Of a DNA stretch of 64,000 nt, positions 52,979-64,000 are shown one piece after another. The notes under the pieces are model-generated. The model saw only the letters and a program-made list of their open reading frames with translations. It was not told the origin of the DNA and did no database searches. Location: NCBI GenBank assembly GCA_037957365.1, contig JARHVA010002372.1:971501-1035500 (forward strand). The letters run 5' to 3'. The DNA comes from Torreya grandis. Its lineage: Eukaryota; Streptophyta; Pinopsida; Cupressales; Taxaceae. The translations under genes and the position numbers were made by a program. How positions within the stretch are numbered: the stretch's first letter is position 1; each line of letters opens with the position of its first letter.

Positions 52979-54499
52979 TTAACACACCTATCTACTGAGA
53001 GAGGGGTTAATTATTAGATCTCAAAAATGAATTTCTTACAACTTTCAAGATAAATTTTAAACATATGCAATTTTAAAAAAATAAATGAAAGATATCACAT
53101 GCAAAAAAACACAACACAACACCAAATTTATACATGGAAACCCAAAGGGAAAACCATGGTGAGAATGCTGATAGAAGCTAATGTTGTAATATAGCCTCAC
53201 AAAGTTTGTCTCATTGACTAAAACTCATTGGTTACATTTAAGGACACCCATCCCAAGGAGACACAAATCCCCTATTTTAAGTATCACCAACTCTAAGGAA
53301 GCATCCACTCCCTATACTAAGCACCAACCCAGATTAATATGATGGCACCAACCAATTAGACATTTACACTTCAAATTAATAAATTAGATTCACAAAAGAA
53401 TCCAAGTCTCTTTTCTTTATTGCATGTCTAATTTATAATTGATCATTTATCATTCAACACACTCTTGTGTGATATTCACTCTTCCTACACCCTTTCTCTG
53501 TGTCTAAATTTATCTATTTGACACTCTAGTATTCTCCAATTTGACCATTACTACTCTATACTTAGATTATTCTCATATTTATGCATCTATGGATCAACTC
53601 TTCTCTACTCCTTTCATTCTAAAAATGAAAAATGACTATTTTTCATCCCTAATCTTCATCACTTTGAAAATTTTCATCAATCAAAACTTAGACAAGTCTC
53701 TTTACTTTATACATTTTATGTTCATTGCTTGTCTCTTCTCATACTAGGAAAATGACTATATGACTTTCATTATCTAAGCCTCTTCAAATTTTACCCTTGT
53801 CACTTCAATTACAACATTCACACCATAAGAATGAATCTATGATTAATCATTTCATTTCATAGTTATTCAAAAAATTGATTGTTGATTTTCTTTAACTGTC
53901 ATGCCAAATTCTTATAACTAACTCATTTCAATGGTTCTTCATTTATTTTTTGTTTCAACTTTGAAACATGTCCATCAATCTTTCCATTCAAGATCTGCAT
54001 GACATTTGATCTCTTAAAGATGCATGATATTTATTTGGCTTGGTTGTTAAACTTAAACATGTTGACTTCATCTCATTTTCTTCGGCATTCATGTATTACT
54101 TTTGCTCCTTTAAATTGTCTTAGACATGCCCAATCTTTATCTTTTCCTATATGCCTTTCAAGAGTTTGTCATGGAAGACTTTCAACTATTTTTAAATGGT
54201 GTTGTGTCTTACATAATTGTTCTTTAGCACTTGTGGAAGTGTCCTATGTTTTCAACAAATTTTCAAGTGTCTTTTCTCTTCATTTGAACTACCCTTAAGG
54301 ATTTTACAAATTATCTTTCAAAACTTTACAAGTGTCCTTCTCTCCTTTAGAAGTGTCCTTTAGAAGCTTTCCAAGTGCCCTCTATCCTTCAGATGTGTCC
54401 TTTAGAAAATTTGTAAATGTCCTTTCTTCATTCAAACTATCTTTTAGACAAATTATTGCAGGCTTTTTGTCTAAGTGCCCTTCGAGATAATTTTATAGA
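52979..54499 (-). repeat. Partial 3' LTR of element B
   Basis: It matches 57193-58700 and, in reverse complement, 31660-33198. The LTR end is at 52979 (AACACACCTATCTACTGAG). The other side stops at TTTTGTCTAAGTGCCCTTCG plus about 20 bases, where integrase coding sequence begins. Confidence 0.85.
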
Positions 54500-54720
54500 G
54501 AATTTGTAGTTGCATACTCTTTAGTTTGGAATGAGACCCTGGTATGTTTAATGAGCTAACATTCTCTACACATTATGTCAGTATCTTTGGTTATCTTAGG
54601 CATGTGTCTTACACACTTGTTAGAACTTACTTTAACTAAATTGTCAAAGTTAATATGACCCATCCTTCTATGCCATAACCAACTCTCATCAATCTTTCCC
54701 ATGAGACAATTTGTATCATT
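54500..54720 (-). pseudogene. Copia integrase N-terminus of element B, truncated
   Basis: On the minus strand: WLWHRRMGHINFDNLVKV, KCVRHMPKITK and CREC, giving the intact His-His-Cys-Cys zinc site of copia integrase. The frame then runs FQTKEYATTNSL and is cut at 54500 by LTR sequence, before the first catalytic Asp. In element A the same position continues into the core (VHTDL). Confidence 0.85.
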
Positions 54721-54739
54721 TAGCTCAATTAGATTATAT

Positions 54740-55182
54740 ATGTTACTCTCAATCCTTTGTACTTGTGCAAATTTTTTAAGACCTTCTTAATTCACAACCT
54801 TCAGCATCAAATATGAATTTATATCCATTGTCACACATCTGAGTAACATTCAGTAGATTATGTTTTAGTCCTTTAACATAAAGAACATCATGTGTAGGGA
54901 GCTTGCCATCAATGTGCAAGGTTTCTTTGCCTCTGATTTGACTATAGTATTGTCTCCCAAGATGACATTCTCTTCCTTGCATTGACTCAATTTGGTGAAC
55001 TTACTCTTGTCACCGGTCATTTGCTTTGAGTAGCCACTATCTATGACCCATAGATTTTTCTCTTTAGCATACAATGTTGTTTGAGTGATCATAGACTGAG
55101 TTTTCTTTTTCCATATCTCCTTGGGCTTCTTGATTATAATTTTCTTTATTGTGTCATTGATTTGTGGGCCTTTGTTCACTTT
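54740..55182 (-). pseudogene. Copia protease of element B
   Basis: Active site WVIDSGYSKQMTGDKSKF at about 55050-55000 keeps Asp-Ser-Gly, with Cys and His changes after it. A frameshift near 54945 splits the domain: the first half is in the open stretch 55179-54865, and the second half (KLPTHDVLYVKGLKHNLLNV) is in 54982-54776. Confidence 0.85.
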
Positions 55183-57117
55183 AGGAGTCTCAACCCTTTT
55201 CGCATTGTTAGACTTTGATTTTAAAATTTTTGTTCTACAATGCTTTGTTATATGCCCAAAATTATTACAGTTATAGCATAAAACATCTAGATCTAGTAGA
55301 GGGGAAAATTAATTCTTACTTAAGAAACTTATCCTTCTCTTAGGTACAATCTTAAAATCAATTGATTTATGGCAAAATTGATTATAGCTATAATAATAAC
55401 CATAAAATGATGAGGAATACTTAGTTATCATTATCCTTTGGGGATATAAAGGAGGACTCTTGAACTCTGTCTTCTTCACATTCCTTGTTATGTTTTTTGT
55501 AGTAGAAACCTTGGTCTTTATAGGAATAGAGTTATTACTTTTCTTCTTCTCTTTAGGAATGTGATTTTCTTCTTTTTGCATTCCTGATTCTGCTACAGCC
55601 TTGAAGTTTTCATATATATTCCCTATTGTAATCAACATAGGACTCTTGCCTTTCTCATACCCAAGACCTAATTTTTCTTTGAGGGGATTTTATGAGCTCA
55701 TCATCTCATCTAGTACTACAAATCCTCCTTTTAATTTTATGCCTTTATCAATTTGTTCTTTATCCTTTTTGAGATTTTCTTTTAGGCCCAAATTTCTTCC
55801 TACATCTTCAAGAATTCTAAGGATTTTGTTTTGCAAATCATTTTTCACCACATCCTTTATCCTCTTTGCCTCCTCAAATTGGGTCTTCAAAATCACTATA
55901 ATTTTATCTAATTCCTCATTTATTTTATGTAATTTATCAAACTCCTTTTGACTAAGCTTCTTTTGTTTAGAATTTTCTTTTCTAAGTTTGTCAATTTTTT
56001 TTAAAGCACAGATGAGTTTGCATTCTAGATTTACTTCTCCTCCTTGTTATTCATCATCATCTAAGTCCTCATCTTCTTTGCATAAATAAGTTGATTCATA
56101 ATTCATGAATATAACTTCATTTTGTTTGGGCATAAATACACTCTCATGCTCATCACTTGAACTACTGCTGTCATCAACCGAGTCACTATCGTCTTTTGAG
56201 TACAACCCTTTTTTATTTTTAAAGAATCTTTTCTTCTTCTTGGGATAATAGGATTTCTCCTTTTGATTTTTCTCAGCTGAATCAGAGTCATCCTTCCTTT
56301 TATGTGGAAATTTAGTAGCAAAGTAACCTATCTTTCCATAATTAAAACATTTGAAGGGTAACTTACCTTTGTATTTGACTAGTCCCTTCTTCAAAATTTT
56401 GATGAAATTGGCCTCTACATCATCAACCTCCTCAGATTCAAAATTAGGAACTTCTTCTTCTTTTACCTACTTAGAAAATTTGAAAGCAACTTCTCTCTTG
56501 GATGACTCTACATCTCCCAGCCTCATCTCATTTGTAGTGAAAGTTCCATGTAACTCATCTACTGTGAGCTTGTTTAGATCTCTTGCTTCTTTAATGACAG
56601 GAATTTTGGAATCATACTTTGTTTTCAGAGATATTAAAACATTTTTAGCAATGATTGATTCATCCATTGTCTCTGTAAATCCTTTGATTGCATTTAAAAT
56701 CTCATCTACCCTAAGAAGGTAGTATGAATTCTTCTCTTCCTCACTCATCTTGAGGCTCTCAAGCTGTCCCTTATGTGTTTGAAGCTTGGCTTGTTTTACT
56801 CTGTCATCTCCTTCATATATGCTCTTTAATTTGACCCATATGTCTTTTGCACTTTGACAATGCATGACTTTGACAAACTCATTATTTGACAATCCACAAA
56901 GAATAGTTTTCTTTGCTTTGGCATTGTTTTCACATGCCTTCTTCACTACCTAATCAGTAAGAGAAACAATAGGGGGTGTGTATCCATTCTCAATTGACAT
57001 CTAGATATCAAACCATAAATAGGTCAAATATGCTTCCATCTTTATGCTCTAAAAGGCATAATTAGACCCATCAAACAAAGGTGTGTTGTTTAATGAAGTT
57101 CCTTCATGACTGGCCAT
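55183..57117 (-). pseudogene. gag: Copia gag of element B
   Basis: Start ATG at 57117 (Met-Ala-Ser-His-Glu-Gly), equivalent to element A. The N-terminus FDGSNYAF is followed by stops. The capsid is then open at 56946-56467 (159 aa; KDIWVKLKSIYEGDDRVKQA, ESLKMSEEEK, VDELHGTF). Zinc knuckle 1 (about 56345) has lost three ligands (CFNYGKIGYFATKF). A Lys/Asp/Ser-rich acidic region (56394-56047, 115 aa) and a coiled coil (55896-55690) follow. Knuckle 2 (about 55400) lacks its Cys; knuckle 3 (about 55285, CYNCNNFGHITKHC) is intact. The frame is broken into at least five pieces. Confidence 0.88.
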
Positions 57118-57167
57118 TTTGTGTTTAGACTCCAAGATCAACCTAAGCTGATTAAGCTTCTCTTTTG

Positions 57168-57191
57168 GAACCCTTGGCTCTAATACCAATT
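57168..57191 (-). other. Primer binding site of element B
   Basis: On the minus strand TTGGTATTAGAGCC, one C-to-T change from the tRNA-iMet site of element A, directly inside the LTR. Confidence 0.85.
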
Positions 57192-57192
57192 T

Positions 57193-59205
57193 TGAACACA
57201 CCTATCTACTGGGAGGGGGGGTGAATTAGGATATCTCAAAAATGAATTTCTTATAACTTTTAGGATAAATTTTAAACATATGCAATCTTAAATAAATAAT
57301 GAAAGATATCACATGCACACAAAAAAAACACATAACATTAGATTTATACATGGAAACCCAAAGGGTAAAACCATGATGAGAATACTACTAAAATATACTA
57401 TTCTAATCTAGCCTCACAAAGTTTGTCTCATTGACTAAACCTCATTAGTTATATTTAAGGACACCCATCCCAAGGAAACACCAATCCCCTATTTTAAGAG
57501 CACCAACTCTAAGGAAGCACCCACTCCCTATACTGAGCACCAATCTAGCTTAATTTGATGGAACTAACCAATCAGACATTTACACTTCAAATTAATGAGT
57601 CAAATTCATAAAAGAATCCAAGTCTCTATTCTTTTTTGCATGTCTAATCTATAACTACTCATTTCTCATTAAACACACTCTTGTGCAAACTTCACTCTTC
57701 CTGCACCCTTTATTTGTGTCTAAATTTATCTATTTGACACTTTGGTATTCTCCAATTTGACCATTACTACTCTATGCTTAGATGAGTCTCATATTTCAAC
57801 ATCCACAACTTGAATCCTCTTGACTCCTCTCATTCCAAAAATGAAAAATGACTATTTTTCATCCCTAATCTTCATCACTTTTGAATTTTTCATCAATCAA
57901 AACTTAGATGTGTCTCTGTACTTTATACATTTTGCGTTCATTGCTTGTCTCTTCTCATTCTAAGAAAATGACTATATGACTTCCATTCTCTAAGCCTCTT
58001 CAAATTCTACCCTTATCATTTCAATTACAACATTCACACCATAATAATGAATCTATGATTAATCATGTTATTTCATAGTTATTCAAAAAATTGAATATTT
58101 ATTTTCTTCAACCATCATGCCAAATTCTTGTAATTAACTCACTTTAATGATTCTTCATTTATTTTTCCTTCCAACTTTGAAACATGTCTATCAATCTTTC
58201 CATTCGATCTCCACATGCCATTTAATATATTAAAGATTCATGATCTTTATATTTGCTTGGTCATTAAACTTTGACATGTTGACTTCATCTCATTTCCTTT
58301 GGTATTCATGTATTTCTTTTTCTCCTTTCGATTATCTTAGACATGCTCCATGTTTATCTTTGCCTTTATGCCTTTTAGGAGTTTGTCATGGAAGCCTTTT
58401 AGATTTTTCAAAATGGCCTTTTGTCCTATGCAATTATCCTTTAACACTTGTGGAAGTGTTTTATGTCTTTCAACAAAATTTCAAGTGTTATTTCTCTTCA
58501 TTCGAACTACCCTTCAATATTTTGTAAACTATCTTTCAGAACTTTGCAAGTGTCCCTCTCTCCTTCGGAAGTGTCCTTCGAAAACTTTGAAAGCGTCCTC
58601 TATCCTTTGGAAGTGTCTTTCAAAAACTTTTCAAATGTCCTTTCTTCATTTGAACTATCCTTTAGACAAATTGTTGTAGGGTTTTTGTCTAAGTTCCCTT
58701 TGGGACAATTTATATAGACTTTTTGTCTAAGTACCCTTCTGGACAATTTCTATAGGATTTTTGTCTAAGTGTCCTTAGGGAAAATTTCCCTGATAAAATG
58801 TCTAAGTTCCTTTTGATTCTTTCTAATTGTCCTTCACTTCTTCACTCATATCTTTTATAACTTTTGTGTAGGACACATACCCTTTAGAACTTTTGAAATG
58901 GTCCACATACCCTTAAGAACTTTTCCAATAGTCCACATACCTTCAAAAAAAAAATTGGGTCACTTTCCCTTTGGCACTTTGAATATTTTCCCTTTATAAC
59001 TTTTGATCAGATCACTTGCCCTTTGGTATTTTTGAAATGTACCCTTCAGAATTTTTGCATGGGACTCATTTCCTTCAAAACTTTCCTTCGAGACAATTTT
59101 TTCAAAAGAACTCCAAAGCTTTAGAGTAATTGATGTAGACTTTTTGTCCAAAAGGTCTTTAACACTTTTTTTGAAAGAATTGCCTTTAAAATTTTCCTAA
59201 AATAA
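57193..59205 (-). repeat. 5' LTR of element B, outer end missing
   Basis: It is the reverse complement of about 31205-33198 of element A. It has the same degenerate short repeats, here as TTTTTGTCTAAGT (58682, 58724, 58760) and GTCCACATACC (58909, 58932). Homology ends at about 59205 (AATTGCCTTTAAAATTTTCC). Confidence 0.85.
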
Positions 59206-60624
59206 TTACAAAAGTGATTAAAGCTAAATCTTGTAGAATTTTGATTAATGAGGATCAATCATTTTTATGAAGCTTTATTATATATAGATTGTATGTTTAT
59301 AAAAGTGATTATTGGATGAGCTAATATGACTGAGTTACAAATTTATGTAATGGAAAAATATCTGGTGATATATATCTAATGACGATACATTGTGTAATAA
59401 TATTTATATGTGTATTTATATGGTATGTATTTTGTAAGTGTATTGAACTTAAAAATAAATGGGTCATAAATGAGTTGTATGTGGTAACATGAATCTATAA
59501 ATTAATATCATGATTAGAATTTTTAGATTATTTTTATTCTTATGTTATGGACAAATTAACTAATTTAATTAAAATCTATGGTTATGATTAGTTAGTTGAT
59601 TTATGTTGTTTAGATGCATATGATGGAATATATGGGGTTATATGATTTCCTTGTATTCATACATTTCATTGAATTTTTATACAAAAATCTATTAATTGAA
59701 TATTTTGATTTCATATTAATTATGTTTAAACTAATCTAACATTAATGACACTAAACAAGTAGGTGAGATGGACTTCACGTATATACTTAGTGTCACTAAT
59801 AGATAGATTTAAATAAATATAATTGAGTTATGTGTTTGAATTTTATTGATCTTAGAGATATAGAAACTATATGAAAACTTTGACTAAATTAACTTTTATG
59901 GTTAAAACATTGTCAATTCACATGTTTGATCTATTTTGCATGTTTTGTATGATATCAGGTCAGAATGTATTTCTTTATGATATGTTATATGTGATAGTTA
60001 TCTTACAACACATGGGTTTCTAATTAACATTATTGATTCTTGCACCATCATTATCTATCCATTTATGAAGAGAGGGTCATTCCCTAGTTGGGATATTCTG
60101 CGGGGCATCTATGGTTCATGGTTGGTGTGAAAAAGCACTCAAATGATATTGTCCCTCCCCTTTAGTAGTCAACTGATAGAGGCTATACTCATAAATTATT
60201 TTGGATAGTAACAAGTTCATTTAGACTTGTATGTTTTGTGGAACATTGTATTATATGTAATCTGAATTCATATATGTAATAATATATACTTGTACTATTT
60301 GATGGAAATTTTATAGTTATAGTAGATGACTATTTATTCTTATATCTGTTATGATATTTACTCTAATAGTGGTTGATTGGTAATTTGTGCATTCTAGTAC
60401 TATTATATGATTTTATTATGAAATTAAATACATAATAATTATAGTTATCATTAACTAAATGAATCATATGTTCAACCTAACAGTTAAAGAATAGTTTATT
60501 TACTAATGCATTAGTTAAAGATCATTGGTTTATGGAATAGTAAAGATAAATTTTTAATGAGTAATTGCTTTTAATTTTTATTTAGTGGACCTATTTCTAG
60601 TTTAACCTCGAGGGTTTGTTACAA
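59206..60624 (+). repeat. Dispersed repeat R, copy 2, right part
   Basis: It aligns with 7500-8758 of copy 1, clearest at 59690-60160: ACTAAACAAGTAG, GATATCAGGTCAGAATGTATTT (8128 in copy 1), ATGAAGAGAGGGTCATT, CTATGGTTCATGGTTGGTGTG. The end GGGTTTGTTACA (60613-60624) corresponds to GGGGATGTTACA at 8747-8758. Copy 2 is therefore split by the 28 kb block 30764-59205. Confidence 0.6.
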
Positions 60625-62480
60625 TTTACATTTCATACTTTTATTTGAGAGTTATAAGGGTTGCGATTGAACAATCAAGGAGCTAGTTACATGAGGACAT
60701 CTAATGTAACAAATCTTTGCATTCATTTGGTCATAATCATTGATCAGATTGGGGTTTTTCGTTTCTAGTTTTTCTTCATTGGATTAAATTAGTATATATT
60801 TATATTTTTTTGTTAGATTAGGATTTACATTCAAAAAATGTAAAAGTAATTGAAAGGAAATCTCTTCTTCTCTTTCTTTTGCATCAAAAACATAGCTTAG
60901 ATTTTTATTGTTTACATTTACATCTTAGCATATTTTTAAGTGAAAATTTTACACTAAAAACTAGGTTAAATCATAGGAAAAAAAATCACTTTAGTTTTCA
61001 AAATAATTCATTTTCAATTTTAAATAAGCCTTGCATTCATAAACAAACAATCACACACATGCCTAAACAACCTAAATAAAAGAAAGTTTACATCTTACAT
61101 ATGATTTTATTCATTTTCACAAGAAAATAACATTGTTATAAGATTAATAAATTATAAAACTATAACTTTAAACTTATTTTCATTTCATTCTAAATTATTT
61201 ATTTTAACAAGCATTCATTCCAAACACCAAAAGCTATTTTCTAGCTTGCATGCACAAAATAATTTATAGATACTTGGAGATTGTATTTCCTAGGGTTTGG
61301 ATTTGATCGTGTTTTGTTTTCATGTAAGAAAATAATTAATTTAATTATATTTTCATTCATTTATAATTTAAAAAGGCAATTTTTTTTTCATTTAGCTTGC
61401 ATATATACAAAAGCTTGCATCTAGAAAAAGGTTAAAATCAGTATTTGAACTCTTAGTCTACATTTTAGTTTTAGTGTTGCATGCATAAAAATATCATTTA
61501 AAATATAAAAAAGAATAAAATTTAATTTAATTTGATTTTATATTTCCTTAAATAATTTAAAATTTCATTTCATTTTAGCAAACAATTCATTTTTATTTTA
61601 TTTACAGAAACCTTGTCAAAACGTGCACAAGTACCAAAATAACCTCTAAGTAAAGCCTTGAAAAGATGAAAAAAAGGAAAATAATTGATCACACCTTTCC
61701 AAACAAAAATCACACCCATTAAAACACATTATAAATAATTTTTATGTTTACATATTTATAACCTATCTTGATTTACCATTAGATAACACTTACTAAGTGT
61801 CCATATCCCCATAGAGTAAGTCCATTTCCTAGAGTGCCTACTTCTATTTATACAACTATAATTTAGAGTGATATTGATTCTAAACTCAAAATTTATGGAT
61901 TTCATTCCACCCATATCCTAGATCTTATCCTTATTTGGCTTGAAGCCTTAGATGAGAAATCTAGGCCCATAGTCCCTTTAGTAAGAACCCTTCATATTAT
62001 TCCTTGCTAAGTTAATAACTTTCAAATATTAAGATTTTATATTATCTTTCCTTTATCCTTGGTTCTATCCTCATACTATTTAATTTAGGCTACCCATCAT
62101 ATTCAATTATGTTAGATAACTCGATAAGACCTCTAGAAGTCAAATTTTAGTGTGTTACTTTCTTCATGTACATATTCATCATATATCTAGTGGCCTATAT
62201 GTATACAATGGGTTGATGACAAGGAAAAAATTAGGGTGTTTTTTTTATTGATCAGATTATGTGATCAAACATTCTATAATTTTATAAGTTTATATATTGT
62301 GTGCTTGCATCATTTTTAGTATTGGATCAAGGATCTATTGTGATCTCCTATCACATGTATGATATTGTCTATGTCATTGAGGAGAGACATACCAAGTATT
62401 CTTAGGGGTGTAGAATGCAATCCCATTTATATCAATATTTATATAGATTTACTCTATAGGTTTATGCCAGTAGTCTCGTA
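60625..62480. other. Unassigned AT-rich intergenic DNA
   Basis: No gene or repeat partner recognised. The 66 aa open frame at 60879-61079 has no family features. AAGCTTGCAT recurs at short distance (61397 and 61412 areas), which may be chance. Confidence 0.5.
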
Positions 62481-63597
62481 GAGACATGTTATTGCCTTTA
62501 TGGGCTTACAAGCATATTAATGTAGTTCATCCTTTTGATGGTCTATGTGGATATTGGGTTCGTCTTGATGTATTCACATCTCATTTGGTTTTCCCACAAT
62601 GATGAGGATTGAGAACCATGGAGTATAGGGTTATATTGGATAGATTGACTTTGGCTATGATTTGGTGACAACCATATATGGGATTTTGGAGATGGATAGA
62701 GGGTAATAGAGAGATTCTTCATATATGACTTAGTATATGGTTAGAGGATCAATTTCTTAGTATTGTTAAGAATTTTTAGTATTATCATGTTACTTGATAG
62801 TTTGGATTAATCTAGGATGTGACCCATGTACCTTACCCATGGATGTAGAACAATAGGACCAACAGACCTGGGTCAAGATTGAGATCGAATGATATGGACT
62901 TGGATCATCACTAATGAGGGAGTGGGATATTGTGGTTGTATAAGTAGTAGGTGATGATACAAGGTGCATGATAACATGCAACATAATGGACTAATACCTA
63001 ATTAGATATATTATTTCCAATTATTGTATGTGATCCTAGTATTTTGCCCACTACATATGGTGGAGATAACAAAGATGAAGGAGGTGCATATGTAGATGGA
63101 GCAAGATCACCACCTGCACCATAACATGTGCCCTAGCCTAAAGTAAAACCTCCACCATAGAATATTGATGTGGATGCCATTATTGCCATAATTATTTCTA
63201 CTACTGTATCTAATCATGAGTTTTTATATATTGGCTTAGTTGATTATTAATGTTTTTTATATTTGGTTGAAAATATACTCATGCAATTAGTATTGAAAGT
63301 GACACATATTAGTTTTTTAAGGTAGATGGGGACATCCATTTTTTGACACAAAATTTTCCTTATGACATAGTTGGTGGTGGCTTAGTTGAGTGGGTTGACC
63401 ATATTTATAGTGATGATGCACTGTTATTTGATCCTTATGCCATTATTGCTATGACATGTATTATAGTCACTTGAGAGTGAGATGAGTTATAGATATATCT
63501 TGAAATAAGGCTTATACCCAATTATTATTATAAACTATAGATGGATTTTATTGATTGATATTATACTCTATAGATTGAACATACACATATTTTGGTT
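62480..63597 (+). pseudogene. Possible transposon coding remnant (very weak plant-mobile-domain likeness)
   Basis: One plus frame at about 62860-63050 reads LMREWDIVVV, a stop, VVGDDTRCMITCNIMD, a stop and YLIRYI. The spacing resembles the end of the plant mobile domain (Trp-rich, then Met-Asp-Trp-Tyr), with a stop where Trp is expected. The likeness is weak and other families are possible. The stretch 63061-63597 also has coding-like runs (PPAP, DVDAIIAIIISTTV) but no recognised domain. It directly precedes repeat S copy 2 and may belong to it. Confidence 0.2.
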
Positions 63598-63890
63598 TGT
63601 GTTGACATGTCATTTAGCATGGATTATCAATGATAGGCTATTGAGGTGGTGAAACTTGTTAAGCCTATCCTGAAAGGAGTCCTAAAAGGTGGGTCTCCCT
63701 AAGGTATATATATACCATGTCATAATACACTAATATTTACTTAGTTGTGTGTTTTGATGGTTCTAATGAAGGGGCTTACTGGTGGTGAAATATTCTAATA
63801 TCCTAGATTATTGAAAAAATTGGATGGTAATTATGGCTTTGGATGTAGTTCAAATAGGTTTCAATAAAAAAAAAACAACAAAGCACATGC
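63598..63890 (+). repeat. Dispersed repeat S, copy 2
   Basis: Aligns with the reverse complement of 19880-20205: GTGTTGACATGTCA, CTGAAAGGAGTCCT, GTGGGTCTCCCTAAGG, TAGTTGTGTGTT, GATGGTAATTATGGCTTT. Both ends of the repeat are undefined. The remaining bases to 64000 show nothing further. Confidence 0.55.
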
Positions 63891-64000
63891 ATACATTTTA
63901 CTAAATTCAAATTTATGGTATTAGATAAAAATAGTTTAAAAATCTAACTTTAGTTGTCTATTCCCATGAATTTAGTCATTCAACAAAGTGGCAATGAAAT

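Larger units (their letters stand above)
52979..59205 (-). mobile_element. Ty1/copia element B, Sirevirus-like, internally deleted
   Basis: A minus-strand relative of element A: 5' LTR (59205 to 57193), primer site, gag, protease, the beginning of integrase, then directly a partial 3' LTR (54499 to 52979). Integrase core, RT, RNase H, polypurine tract and the first part of the 3' LTR are absent. The outer end of the 5' LTR is also missing: homology to the element A LTR stops at a point equivalent to about 31205. So neither LTR is complete and no target duplication can be seen. Confidence 0.85.

Overview
This window looks like nuclear intergenic DNA from a seed plant with a large, repeat-rich genome. 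It is strongly AT-rich and I see no intact host gene. Almost everything recognisable is degraded LTR retrotransposon: Ty1/copia elements of Sirevirus type (UBN2-type gag, several CCHC zinc knuckles, repeated polypurine tracts, a tRNA-iMet primer site TTGGTATCAGAGC) and Ty3/gypsy elements of Tat type (two RNase H domains). The coding remnants are riddled with stops, often at expected Gln codons (CAA/CAG to TAA/TAG), and zinc-knuckle Cys have become Tyr or Phe. The species cannot be fixed from the sequence.

Layout. 1-3342: minus-strand copia element D (gag and 5' LTR), running off the left edge. 3540-4215: degenerate tandem repeat. 4490-8758: dispersed repeat R, copy 1, with a TG/AT/CA palindromic microsatellite. 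8992-11240: minus-strand gypsy gag. 11690-16545: plus-strand gypsy pol in the order protease, extra RNase H, RT, RNase H, integrase. 16546-26424: non-coding, with a possible LTR, a scattered AATTAGGTC motif and copy 1 of dispersed repeat S. 26425-30763: left part of repeat R copy 2, ending in a long TG tract.

30764-59205: a nested retrotransposon block inside repeat R copy 2. Copia element A (plus; 2.4 kb 5' LTR, gag-pol) is cut inside its RNase H by a 14 kb insertion, 38229-52258. That insertion is a tandem chain of four LTRs and three gag-protease bodies with no integrase, RT or RNase H (family C), flanked by GAAAT/AAAAT. The second body of the chain carries a younger 934 bp solo LTR of another family (45861-46794, flanks AGCTT/AGCTC). 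Element A resumes in frame at 52264 and its 3' LTR is cut after about 297 bp. It abuts minus-strand copia element B (52979-59205), a relative of A that lost most of pol through a short-homology deletion.

59206-60624: right part of repeat R copy 2. 60625-64000: mostly unassigned, with a very weak plant-mobile-domain-like remnant and the second copy of repeat S.

The order of events can be read from the nesting: repeat R, then A, then C within A, duplication of C, the solo LTR within C, and B plus deletions at the right edge. The most noteworthy item is the gag-protease-only tandem chain, with its 60 bp LTR minisatellite that stays open on both strands.
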